A stretch of 6,625 nt of DNA from Verrucomicrobiota bacterium (GTDB taxonomy: Bacteria; Verrucomicrobiota; Verrucomicrobiia; Limisphaerales; UBA1096), in contig JASLKI010000044.1 in the NCBI GenBank assembly GCA_030747575.1, forward strand, positions 1 through 6,625, written 5' to 3'. Under the pieces are notes generated by a model. It was given only the letters and a program-made list of their open reading frames with translations, was not told where the DNA came from and did no database searches. This document shows, in pieces, positions 1 to 6,625 of the stretch. Position numbers and translations under genes: made by a program. Within the stretch, counting starts at the first letter, position 1. Each line of letters begins with the position of its first letter.

Positions 1-113
1 TGGGTTACGAGATCGAGCTGATGCCCCGCACCCTTGTCATCGACAAAAAGGAAATCCCGTGGGCCACCACCGGCAACCGGATTACCCTCCAGCCCAAGCC
101 CAAACAGCTCTGA
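1..113 (+). CDS. C-terminal end of an unrecognised protein (5' truncated by window)
   Basis: The frame whose first complete codon is at position 3 stays open for 36 codons and ends at TGA 111-113. The peptide begins GYEIELMPRTLVID and ends TLQPKPKQL. It is hydrophilic, with a Pro/Lys-rich end (PKPKQL) and no membrane segment. I do not recognise the family and assign no function. It is called coding because G+C is high with GC-rich third positions, like the confirmed genes in this window, and because composition changes right after its stop, where a hairpin-like sequence and a lower-GC stretch begin. The start lies outside the window. Confidence 0.6.
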   Translation, partial: GYEIELMPRTLVIDKKEIPWATTGNRITLQPKPKQL

Positions 114-118
114 CTCTG

Positions 119-150
119 GGTAGGGGCGGTTGCCCCATCCATCGTGTTTT
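119..150 (+). terminator. Possible weak intrinsic terminator after the first gene
   Basis: Six bases after the TGA at 111-113 lies an inverted repeat. GGGGC (123-127) pairs with GCCCC (132-136) around a GGTT loop, and GG 119-120 can pair with CC 139-140 across a 2-nt internal loop. The following ATCGTGTTTT (141-150) is only moderately T-rich and starts a few bases late. Position and shape suit a terminator, but the stem is short and the U-tract poor. Confidence 0.3.
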
Positions 151-472
151 GGTTCAGGCGGTTGATGGGCTTTGGGTCTATGATGATGCTTCGTTTGGGG
201 TGAGGGAGCAGCCTTTTGTGTTCGGGGCAGATTTGATTTTGCAGAAGATGGCTGCTCAAGTTGAAGGGATAGGGGATCGGTTTAATCTTGTTTTTTCGTC
301 TGTACCGTTTCCGGGCTCGGAGTTTTGCCTTGGATTTGTCCGTGAGGAAACAGAAGGATTTGTCTATCGGTAGGAGGATGAAAAGCTACAGGGATGGATG
401 AGTCCATCACTGCGGAATTATTTTCCAGAACCTGCCCCTAAAATTTACCTTCAGCTTTTGCCGATTGGGTAG
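149..472 (+). pseudogene. DUF6717-like small protein gene interrupted by in-frame amber codon
   Basis: The frame reads GLWVYDD, then EQPFVFGAD, FNLVFSS and PFPGSEF, and reaches TAG at 371-373. After that TAG the same frame continues as EDEKLQGWMSPSLRNYF and PEPAPKIYLQLL, ending at a second TAG (470-472). From memory this order (G-WVFDD, EPFV-G, F-L-FS--PFPG, GW--PAL--YF, APK-IY) is that of the small bacterial family DUF6717, about 100-115 residues. Conservation on both sides of the amber codon suggests one broken gene, perhaps TGG to TAG. The 5' end is unsure: TTG 149 is one possible start, and there is no good ribosome site. The frame is open upstream to an ATG at 59 inside the previous gene, but that part does not resemble the family. 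G+C is about 47% over 181-480 by hand count, below the neighbours. It converges on kdsD with 19 bp between stops. A sequencing error or suppression of the stop cannot be excluded. Confidence 0.6.
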
Positions 473-491
473 GATTCGTTGGTCAAACGGC

Positions 492-1463
492 TTAGACAGC
501 TTTGAGTTTGGGGAGATCTTGAGAATCGACGAGGCCGACTGGTTCGCGTTTAGAGTTCACGATAATCAAGTCGTCGATGTTTCGCTCGTTGAAGATGTGG
601 ATGGCATCGGCGGCGAGGGCATCTTCACGCAGCGACACTGGTTTACGTGTCATGACCTTGGCCAACGGCTGATCGAGTACAGCATCGCCTTTCGCCAAAT
701 GGCGGCGCAGGTCACCATCGGTAAAGACTCCTGCCAATTTTCCTGAGTTGTTCACTGCGCTGATACTGCCGGACTTGGCTTTACCCATGACGAGCAGTGC
801 ATCGCGGACAGTCGCAGCCTGAGGGGCGACTGGGCTGCGTGAGCCGGTCCGCATGATGTCAGACACTTTAAGCAATAACGCACGGCCTATAGCACCGCTG
901 GGGTGACGCTTGGCAAATTCCGATTTCTTGAAGCCGCGCGCATCGAGCACGGCCATGGCGAGCGCGTCGCCCATGACAAGCGAGGCGGTAGTACTGGCGG
1001 TGGGCGCCATGTTGAAGGGGCAGGCTTCTTTGGGCACCTTGACGTTGAGCACGACCTCCGCGTGTTGGCCAAGCGTTGAGCGCGGCGCCGCTGTCACGGC
1101 GACGATCTGCACGGCGAATCGCCGGATGGCCGGCAGAAGGTTGATCAATTCGTCGGTCTCGCCGGAGTAGCTCAGGGCAAGCAGGATATCGCCGTCGTTG
1201 AGGATGCCGAGGTCGCCGTGCATGGCGTCGACGGTATCAAGCAGCACGGCAGGCGAGCCGGTACTGGTGAAGGTCGCGGCGATCTTGCGGCCAATATTGC
1301 CGGATTTGCCGACGCCGAGGACGACGATCTTTCGTCGCTTGGCCAAGGCGGAGACGATCAGTTTCACAGCATGGTCGAATGACTTGGTCAGGTGCGAGCG
1401 CACTGCCTTCACGGCCGCCAGCTCGATGTCGAACACTTCGCGGGCTCGCTTGAGGTGGGACAT
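492..1463 (-). CDS. kdsD: Arabinose-5-phosphate isomerase (KdsD/KpsF/GutQ family), SIS + two CBS domains
   Basis: It interconverts D-ribulose 5-phosphate and D-arabinose 5-phosphate in the cytoplasm, the first committed step to Kdo for LPS. It has 323 residues, close to the ~328 of E. coli KdsD. The N-terminal SIS domain (about 35-175) holds GVGKSGNIGRK (50-60), MHGDLG (81-86), SYSGETDE (98-105), KEACPF (145-150) and APTASTTASLVMGDALA (153-169). K53, E105, E146 and H187 (in KRHPSGAIGR) fall at a constant offset of six from the E. coli catalytic set K59, E111, E152, H193, so the enzyme should be active. Two CBS domains follow (about 203-255 and 268-322; DIMRTG, FTDGDLRR, KVMTRKPV, LVDSQDL). 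ATG 1463 is six nt after the pheA stop and has no good Shine-Dalgarno. It is the last gene of the scpA-scpB-pheA-kdsD unit. No kdsA, kdsB or kdsC is visible beside it. Three TTGGCCAA palindromes lie inside it. Confidence 0.95.
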   Translation of the reverse strand: MSHLKRAREVFDIELAAVKAVRSHLTKSFDHAVKLIVSALAKRRKIVVLGVGKSGNIGRKIAATFTSTGSPAVLLDTVDAMHGDLGILNDGDILLALSYSGETDELINLLPAIRRFAVQIVAVTAAPRSTLGQHAEVVLNVKVPKEACPFNMAPTASTTASLVMGDALAMAVLDARGFKKSEFAKRHPSGAIGRALLLKVSDIMRTGSRSPVAPQAATVRDALLVMGKAKSGSISAVNNSGKLAGVFTDGDLRRHLAKGDAVLDQPLAKVMTRKPVSLREDALAADAIHIFNERNIDDLIIVNSKREPVGLVDSQDLPKLKAV

Positions 1464-1469
1464 GGCCGG

Positions 1470-1472
<3 letters not shown>
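1461..1472 (-). other. pheA-kdsD stop/start junction TAACCGGCCATG
   Basis: On the minus strand the pheA stop TAA is followed by CCGGCC and then the kdsD ATG. No AGGAGG-like sequence lies at a useful distance; the best purine run, GGGGA, ends 10 nt before the ATG. The arrangement suggests coupled or reinitiating translation. The scpB-pheA junction is almost the same. Confidence 0.6.
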
Positions 1473-2528
<1,056 letters not shown>

Positions 2529-2531
<3 letters not shown>

Positions 2532-2540
2532 AACCGGTTA
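2529..2540 (-). other. scpB-pheA stop/start junction TAACCGGTTATG
   Basis: The scpB TAA is followed by CCGGTT and the pheA ATG. The upstream bases are A-rich and coding (acidic tail of ScpB) and contain no ribosome-binding purine run. Spacer length (6 nt) and the first four spacer bases match the pheA-kdsD junction. Confidence 0.6.
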
Positions 2541-3233
2541 TTTTTCGTCGGTGTTCTCGTCATCTTCGTCGTCGTCCTCGTCCGGGTCATCGTCGGCTTC
2601 ATCGGTCTCGTTGTCGAGAGGGAGTTGCTCCTGCGAATCGTCGCTGGGCATGGTGGCGAGCTCGACGTGAATGCGCCGCAACTCGTCGGCGGCGGGGAGT
2701 TCGTCCAGTCCCTTCAGCCCGAAATGCTCGAGGAAAAACTGTGTGGTGCCGTAGAGCCGGGGCCGGCCGGGGGCGTCGGCTTCGCCGCAAACCTCGATCA
2801 GTTCGCGCTCGACGAGTGTCTGCACGACACCATCGACGGCGACGCCACGAATCTGCTCGATTTCCGCGCGGGTGATCGGCTGCCGGTAGGCGATGATGGC
2901 GAGGGTCTCCAGCGCGGGATGTGAGAGCTTGGGCGGACGCGGCTTGGCCCCGACGAGCACCTGCAGCCAGGGGGCGAAGTCCGGCTTGGTGACGAACTGC
3001 CAGTTGCCGCCGACGCAGGCCAAGCGGTAGCTGCGGTCGGCTGCGTCGTGCTCGACGGCGAGCTCCTCGAGCGCCTTCTCGACAGCGCGCGCGGTGGCCT
3101 TGGCGTATTCCCCGGTTTGTGGCTCGTCGGGGAGTTTCTCCGGCGTATCGCGGAGCAGTGTGCGTAGTTCACCGATGCTCATCGGCTTTTGGGCCGAGAA
3201 GACGATCGCCTCCAGTATTTGTTTCAGTTCCAC
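2538..3233 (-). CDS. scpB: Segregation and condensation protein B with long acidic tail
   Basis: ScpB dimers bind ScpA and, with Smc, form the bacterial condensin complex that compacts and segregates the chromosome. The product is 231 residues with two winged-helix regions. The first (about 1-95) begins ELKQILEAIVFSAQKPMSI and carries an extra Pro/Glu-rich loop near 30-50. The second (about 100-180) has the family signature ALETLAIIAYRQPITRAEI (107-125), IRGVAVDGVV (128-137), LIEVCG (145-150), APGRPRLYGTT (154-164) and FFLEHFGL (166-173). After about residue 197 comes a tail of almost only Asp/Glu (DEADDDPDEDDDEDDE), probably disordered. The start is GTG at 3233, five nt after the scpA TGA, with no Shine-Dalgarno; it gives the expected N-terminus. 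It sits directly behind scpA, its usual partner. Confidence 0.95.
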   Translation of the reverse strand: MELKQILEAIVFSAQKPMSIGELRTLLRDTPEKLPDEPQTGEYAKATARAVEKALEELAVEHDAADRSYRLACVGGNWQFVTKPDFAPWLQVLVGAKPRPPKLSHPALETLAIIAYRQPITRAEIEQIRGVAVDGVVQTLVERELIEVCGEADAPGRPRLYGTTQFFLEHFGLKGLDELPAADELRRIHVELATMPSDDSQEQLPLDNETDEADDDPDEDDDEDDENTDEK

Positions 3234-3238
3234 CGTGG

Positions 3239-4021
3239 TCAGGTTGTCACCGTTTCCGGTTCCAGTTGTTCCGGCTTGATCTGCTGCAGCTCCACCGGGG
3301 CGACAACAATTTCAATCTCACCGAACGAGTTATCCTGCGTGGCCATCAACTGCCTGAGCCGAACCAGCTCGAGCAGCGCGAGGAACGTAGCCACCACCTC
3401 GCCGCGGCTATGCGCCCCGTCGAACAAACCGCTGAACTTCAGCCGGCCCGCCTGGCCAAGCCGCTCGCGGATTGACACAATCTTTTCGCTGATGCTCCAG
3501 CGATCCTCGACGATTTCGCCCTTGGCGGCCTCGCGCTCGGCGACCCGTCTGAGCAGCTCGTTCACCGCGCCGACGAGGTCGAAAATACTGGCCTCGAGCC
3601 GGTTGCCCATCGGCAGCGGGTCGATCGGGATGCTCCCGGTCCGCCGTGTGTAAACCTTCTCCCTCTCGATTTCCAGCCTTTGCAGGTCGTCCGAGGCGTC
3701 CTTGAACCGCTTGAACTCCACCAGTTTGCGGATCAGGTCCCAGCGGGGATCAGCGGCATCGTCGTCCTCGGTGTCCTCCACCTGCTCATCCACCGGTAGC
3801 AGTTCGCGGCTCTTGATGTACATGAGTGTGGAGGCCATGACGATGAACTCGCCGGCTTGCTCGAGGTCGAGTTGCTTCATCAACTCCACGTACTCGATGA
3901 ACTGCGCGGCCAAGCGGGTCATGTTCACTTCGTAAATATCCACCTCCTGCTTTTTCACCAGAAAAAGCAGTAAATCCATGGGGCCTTCGAAGACCTTGAA
4001 CTGAATCTTGAAATCGTGCAT
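3239..4021 (-). CDS. scpA: Segregation and condensation protein A (kleisin)
   Basis: ScpA is the kleisin that bridges the Smc head domains and holds the ScpB dimer. From ATG 4021 it is 260 residues. The N-terminal Smc-neck-binding part has FKVFEGPMDLLLFLV (8-22), the most conserved ScpA stretch, then VDIYEVNMTRLAAQF (27-41) and VMASTLMYIKSRELLP (61-76). A central acidic, likely flexible linker follows (VEDTEDDDAADP, 81-92). Near the C-terminus a winged helix contains RGEVVATFLALLELVRLRQL. The frame is open a little further to a TTG at 4036, but ATG 4021 places the conserved FEGP motif at the usual distance and is preferred. No Shine-Dalgarno precedes it. It is the first gene of the four-gene unit and is divergent from the nfeD-like gene. 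No smc gene is in the window. Confidence 0.95.
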   Translation of the reverse strand: MHDFKIQFKVFEGPMDLLLFLVKKQEVDIYEVNMTRLAAQFIEYVELMKQLDLEQAGEFIVMASTLMYIKSRELLPVDEQVEDTEDDDAADPRWDLIRKLVEFKRFKDASDDLQRLEIEREKVYTRRTGSIPIDPLPMGNRLEASIFDLVGAVNELLRRVAEREAAKGEIVEDRWSISEKIVSIRERLGQAGRLKFSGLFDGAHSRGEVVATFLALLELVRLRQLMATQDNSFGEIEIVVAPVELQQIKPEQLEPETVTT

Positions 4022-4056
4022 TCGCACCGGGGGCAACTGGGCTGCGCCGTCGGCAG

Positions 4057-4086
4057 ACCTTAATTGAGGAGCGCGTCCCTTGGCAA
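4057..4086 (-). promoter_or_regulatory. Candidate sigma70-type promoter of scpA-scpB-pheA-kdsD
   Basis: On the minus strand TTGCCA (4086-4081; five of six match TTGACA) is followed after 18 bp by TAAGGT (4062-4057; fits TANNNT). Transcription would start near 4050, leaving a leader of about 30 nt before ATG 4021. This is the only reasonable hexamer pair I found in the divergent spacer for this direction. It is prediction by eye. Confidence 0.4.
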
Positions 4087-4107
4087 TGATCGACTCGCTT
4101 GACGGGC

Positions 4108-4136
4108 TTGCCGCAGCCGGTTGGGGCGGCTAATTT
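4108..4136 (+). promoter_or_regulatory. Candidate promoter of the nfeD-like gene, possibly leaderless
   Basis: TTGCCG (4108-4113) and TAATTT (4131-4136) are separated by 17 bp. The -10-like element fits TANNNT and ends only 6 nt before ATG 4143, so the predicted start of transcription is on or next to the start codon. The nearest G-rich run, GGGGCGG (4123-4129), is 13 nt from the ATG, too far for a normal ribosome site. A leaderless mRNA would explain both facts. Confidence 0.35.
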
Positions 4137-4142
4137 GCGCGC

Positions 4143-5633
4143 ATGAAAACTTGGCTGACCCCGATCGCCGCCCTCGCCCTCGCCGCCGCCCCGGCCCTGC
4201 TTGGCCAAGCGCAGGAGTTGGAGTCGACGGACGACCCGTCGCTTGGCCAGGCGGCCGCGGAAAAGAAAGTATACGTCGTACCGGTGCGCGAAGACATCAT
4301 GCCGCCGATCCTCTACGTCATCCGCCGAGGCGTGAAAGAGGCGATGGCAGCCGAAGCCGACTGCCTCATCCTCGACATGGAGACAAACGGCGGCCGGGTG
4401 GACATCACCGAGGAGATTTTTGACATCATCGGCAAGTTCAAGGGCGAGACGGTCACCTACGTCAACAAGGATGCCTACTCCGCCGGGGCGTTTATAGCCG
4501 TGGCCACGGAGAAAATCTACATGGCCCCGCAGAGCGTCATCGGGGCGGCGGCACCAATCATGATGAGCCCCACTGGTGGCGTGTCCGAAATGCCCTCAAC
4601 GATGGAGGTGAAAATGAACTCGGCCATCCGTGCCAAGATCCGCACTCAAGCTGAGAAAAACGGCTACGCCGTCGATGTGGTTGAGGCGATGGTGGACAAG
4701 ACCAAAAAACTCGAGCGCGATGGCAAAATTATCTGCGAAGAGGGTGACATTCTCACGCTAACCAACCTTGAGGCCGAGGCGAAGTACGGTGAGGCCAAGA
4801 CGCGACTGCTCTCCTCCGGCACGGTCGAGAGCATCGACGCGCTCATCATCGAGCTGGGTTACGACGGGGTGCAGCGGGTCGATGTCGCGCCGCTCGGCGT
4901 GGAGGAACTGGGCACATGGATCAACGCCATCAGCCCAATTCTGTTGCTCATCGGCATCATCGGCCTGTACATCGAGTTCAAGACAGCCGGCTTCGGTGTG
5001 TTCGGCGCGGTCGGCATTGCGGCGCTGGTGCTGTACTTCTTCGGCGGCTACGTCTCCGGGATGGCCGGCATCGAGTGGGTCGGCATCTTCGTGGTGGGGG
5101 TGGCGCTGGTTGCGGTGGAACTGTTTCTCCTGCCGGGCACCATTTTTATCGGCCTGATCGGCGTGGTCTGCATGTTCGTTGCGCTGGTGATGGGCATGAC
5201 CGACCTGTACCCCAACATGCCGTGGTTCCCGGCTGGCGAGGGCGAGGGCGGTGGCGGGGTTGTGCCGCAGGTCGAAGGCAAAGACTTCGACTGGCCGGAC
5301 TTCTCCCGGCCGATCCGCGACCTGCTGATTGCCTTCGCCCTGTCGGTGCCGATCATCTGGGGGCTGGCCAAGTATCTGCCGCACACAGCCCTCTTCGCCG
5401 CGTTCACCTCCTCGGCCGCCAGCGGGGTTGAGTCGGTGGCCGCTGTCGCCGCTGAGCTCGAGTCGCGCCTTGGCCAAACTGGCACAAGCACCACGCCGCT
5501 GAACCCAGGCGGCAAGGCGATGTTCGGCGACGCCCTGTGCAACGTCATCACCCAAGGCGAGATGATCGCCGCCGCCACGCCGGTAAAAGTCATCGGCCAC
5601 CGAGGCAGCGACCTCCTCGTCATCGAAGCCTGA
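4143..5633 (+). CDS. NfeD-family membrane-bound serine protease (long form, ClpP-class domain)
   Basis: Long NfeD proteins are membrane Ser/Lys proteases linked in other bacteria to stomatin/flotillin (SPFH) partners and membrane quality control. The product is 496 residues. Residues 1-23 look like a signal peptide (K2, then an Ala/Leu-rich core, cut possible after GQA). The ClpP/SppA-like domain (about 42-250) has ILDMETNGG (76-84), the likely nucleophile S113 in YSAGAFIA, and K157 (EVKMNSAIRAK), which sits where the Lys of the dyad is found in the archaeal homologue. Hydrophobic segments at about 263-279, 284-304, 309-330, 333-352 and 392-410 form the membrane part, with a Gly-rich loop GEGEGGGG (365-372). 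YLPHTALF (411-418) precedes the C-terminal OB-fold NfeD domain (about 443-496; TPLNPGGKAMFGD, VKVIGHRGSDLLVIE). It is divergent from scpA and seven nt before the cyclotransferase-like gene. No SPFH gene is adjacent. Contains two TTGGCCAA sites. Confidence 0.92.
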   Translation: MKTWLTPIAALALAAAPALLGQAQELESTDDPSLGQAAAEKKVYVVPVREDIMPPILYVIRRGVKEAMAAEADCLILDMETNGGRVDITEEIFDIIGKFKGETVTYVNKDAYSAGAFIAVATEKIYMAPQSVIGAAAPIMMSPTGGVSEMPSTMEVKMNSAIRAKIRTQAEKNGYAVDVVEAMVDKTKKLERDGKIICEEGDILTLTNLEAEAKYGEAKTRLLSSGTVESIDALIIELGYDGVQRVDVAPLGVEELGTWINAISPILLLIGIIGLYIEFKTAGFGVFGAVGIAALVLYFFGGYVSGMAGIEWVGIFVVGVALVAVELFLLPGTIFIGLIGVVCMFVALVMGMTDLYPNMPWFPAGEGEGGGGVVPQVEGKDFDWPDFSRPIRDLLIAFALSVPIIWGLAKYLPHTALFAAFTSSAASGVESVAAVAAELESRLGQTGTSTTPLNPGGKAMFGDALCNVITQGEMIAAATPVKVIGHRGSDLLVIEA

Positions 5634-5640
5634 GCGCCGG

Positions 5641-6102
5641 ATGGGTGGGGTCAACACCATCTACTTCGCCTACGGGTCGAACATGTGTCCGGAGCAAATG
5701 GCCAGGCGCTGCCCCGGCGGCCAGGCGCTTGGCCAGGCGGAACTGCGCGACTGGCGGTTCCTCATCAACACCCGCACGTACGCCACGATCGAGGCCCGGC
5801 CCGGTGCGGCCACTCACGGCGTGCTCTGGTCGCTGACGCCGGAGCACATCACCGAGCTCGACCACTACGAGGCCGTCGCCGAGGGCATGTACTTTAAAAA
5901 AAATCTCATCGTCCAGCGGGCTGACAGGCCGGTGGGGGCGCTGGTGTACATCGACCCCGTTTGTGAGTTTGGCCAACCGGAGCAGGCCTATCTCCGGACG
6001 ATCCTCGAGGGCGCAGCCCACTTCGGCCTACCACCGGAGTACATCGCCGGTTTGGCCCGGGACTGGGATGTGACGAACGCTACTTCCGGGCAGCGGGAGT
6101 GA
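5641..6102 (+). CDS. Gamma-glutamylcyclotransferase-fold (GGCT/AIG2-like) protein
   Basis: The family releases 5-oxoproline from gamma-glutamyl groups of small molecules or amines; the substrate of this member is unknown. It has 153 residues. The phosphate-like substrate loop YFAYGSNM lies at 8-15. RCPGGQALGQAELRDWRF (23-40) follows the usual RCPGA--LG-A-L--WR-- pattern. The probable catalytic Glu is E77 in ELDHYEAVAEGMYFKK (72-87), followed by the strands KNLIVQ and VGALVYID. No signal peptide is present, so it should be cytoplasmic. ATG 5641 follows the nfeD-like stop by seven nt with no Shine-Dalgarno, so the two are probably co-transcribed. The stop TGA 6100-6102 lies inside the last codons of the opposing M28 gene (23-bp overlap). 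Contains one TTGGCCAA, at 5969-5976 (F-G-Q). Confidence 0.88.
   Translation: MGGVNTIYFAYGSNMCPEQMARRCPGGQALGQAELRDWRFLINTRTYATIEARPGAATHGVLWSLTPEHITELDHYEAVAEGMYFKKNLIVQRADRPVGALVYIDPVCEFGQPEQAYLRTILEGAAHFGLPPEYIAGLARDWDVTNATSGQRE
5701..5740 (+). repeat. Triple GCCAGGCG cluster inside the cyclotransferase-like gene
   Basis: GCCAGGCG occurs at 5701-5708, 5720-5727 and 5732-5739. The last two copies are 12 nt apart and in frame, encoding G-Q-A-L-G-Q-A. The third copy is part of CGCTTGGCCAGGCGG (5726-5740), a 15-mer repeated exactly at 4240-4254 in the nfeD-like gene. It is a one-base variant of the TTGGCCAA word. Family-length spacing is kept, so this is not an insertion in the protein. Confidence 0.6.
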
Positions 6103-6625
6103 TGGAGAGTTTCACACGTTTGCCCTTGCGCAACACTTCTATGCCCACTGGCTTTCCAACTTTCACTGCGTCTAGCGCGTAGGTGTAATCGTAAATGTTG
6201 GTGATATCCTTGCCGGCGAAATGGACAATGACATCGCCCCCCTTTAGCCCTGCCTTGTCGGCCGGGGCGCCGCCGCGCACGTCGGTGAGCAGCACGCCTT
6301 TCACGTCCTCCGAGGCGTAGTCCGGGATGGTCCCGAGGTACACGCGGATGGCGTCGCGACTGCCGCCTTGGTCGGTTTTTTCGACTTTCAAATAGTCCGG
6401 TCGGTCACCGCCCTCGGCCAGATCTCGCACTATATTCCCGGCAAACTTCGTGATGCGCTCGAGCCCTTCAAAATTCAGCGTGTCGGTGTCGTCGCCTGGT
6501 CGATGGTACTGCTTGTGGCTGCCGGTGAACCAGGCTAGTACCGGGATGCCTTTGGGATAAAACGACGTCGTGTCGGTCGGAAGATAGGGATCCTGTTGCA
6601 GAGTGAGATCGAATCCGGCAAGGAC
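6080..6625 (-). CDS. M28-family zinc aminopeptidase with C-terminal PDZ domain (5' truncated by window)
   Basis: The visible part is the last 181 residues; the frame is open to the window edge and ends at TAG 6082-6080. Residues 1-65 are the end of an M28 (aminopeptidase Y-like) domain: DPYLPTDTTSFYPKGIPVL (12-30), WFTGSHKQYHRPGDDTDTLN (32-51), with H41 the likely zinc ligand, and FEGLERITK (52-60). A short Lys/Asp-rich linker leads to a PDZ domain (about 92-177): the YLGTIPDY carboxylate-binding loop (96-103), GGAPADKAGLKGGDVIVHF (118-136) and IEVLRKGKRVKLSITP (162-177). Such M28-PDZ proteins are usually exported, but the N-terminus is not seen. A GTG at 6430 is internal, not the start, since the peptidase motifs lie upstream of it. 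It converges on, and overlaps by 23 bp, the cyclotransferase-like gene, with no room for a terminator between them. Confidence 0.85.
   Translation of the reverse strand, partial: VLAGFDLTLQQDPYLPTDTTSFYPKGIPVLAWFTGSHKQYHRPGDDTDTLNFEGLERITKFAGNIVRDLAEGGDRPDYLKVEKTDQGGSRDAIRVYLGTIPDYASEDVKGVLLTDVRGGAPADKAGLKGGDVIVHFAGKDITNIYDYTYALDAVKVGKPVGIEVLRKGKRVKLSITPAARK

Noticed and set aside
371..373. TAG as pyrrolysine or other recoded codon
   Set aside because: No pyl genes or tRNA in view and the frame ends in a TAG as well; a nonsense mutation or base error is simpler.
372..472. AGGAGG (372-377) as ribosome site for a 24-codon ORF from ATG 398
   Set aside because: The distance to ATG 398 is about 20 nt and the peptide is simply the tail of the DUF6717-like frame.
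473..491. Bidirectional terminator between the broken gene and kdsD
   Set aside because: No stem longer than a few base pairs and no U-tract on either strand in the 19-bp gap.
4022..4036. Longer scpA start at TTG 4036 (five extra residues)
   Set aside because: ATG 4021 gives the normal distance to the FEGP motif, and neither has a ribosome site to favour the rare TTG.
4099..4136. TTGACG (4099-4104) as -35 of the nfeD-like gene
   Set aside because: The spacing to TAATTT is 26 bp, too long for a sigma70-type promoter.
4758..5660. 300-residue open frame on - strand opposite the nfeD-like gene
   Set aside because: Composition is His/Asp/Gln/Arg-rich as expected for the complement of GC-rich coding DNA; no family resemblance; the + strand frame is a clear NfeD protein.

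Overview
The window looks like a stretch of chromosome from a Gram-negative bacterium of high G+C content. Verrucomicrobiota or a relative is my best guess. It rests on three things: the scpA-scpB-pheA-kdsD gene order, the long NfeD-type membrane protease, and starts with almost no Shine-Dalgarno sequences. No rRNA or marker gene is present to prove it. An arabinose-5-phosphate isomerase implies Kdo and therefore an outer membrane with LPS.

Layout. Positions 1-113 (+) hold the last 36 codons of an unrecognised protein, followed by a weak terminator-like hairpin. Positions ~149-472 (+) hold a lower-GC remnant that reads as a small DUF6717-like protein interrupted by an in-frame amber codon. 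From 4021 down to 492 (-) runs a tight four-gene unit: scpA, scpB, pheA and kdsD. Its junctions are only 5-6 nt long, and a plausible promoter lies at 4057-4086. A ~120-bp divergent region (4022-4142) separates it from a + strand pair: nfeD-like protease (4143-5633) and, 7 nt later, a gamma-glutamylcyclotransferase-fold protein (5641-6102). The latter overlaps tail-to-tail, by 23 bp, with the 3' end of an M28 peptidase/PDZ gene (6080-6625, -) that runs off the window.

Functionally the four-gene unit is a housekeeping mixture: condensin accessory subunits (chromosome segregation), the bifunctional P-protein of phenylalanine synthesis, and the entry enzyme to Kdo. The shared transcription unit suggests growth-linked expression, not a common pathway. 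I see no CRISPR, insertion sequence, phage gene, tRNA or defence system.

The signal that no gene explains is a palindrome, TTGGCCAA. It occurs seven times exactly, with several one-base variants, in two codon phases and in four different genes. This recalls HIP1 of cyanobacteria or DNA-uptake words. Second in interest are the amber-interrupted DUF6717-like gene and the two nearly identical start/stop junctions TAACCGGNNATG.
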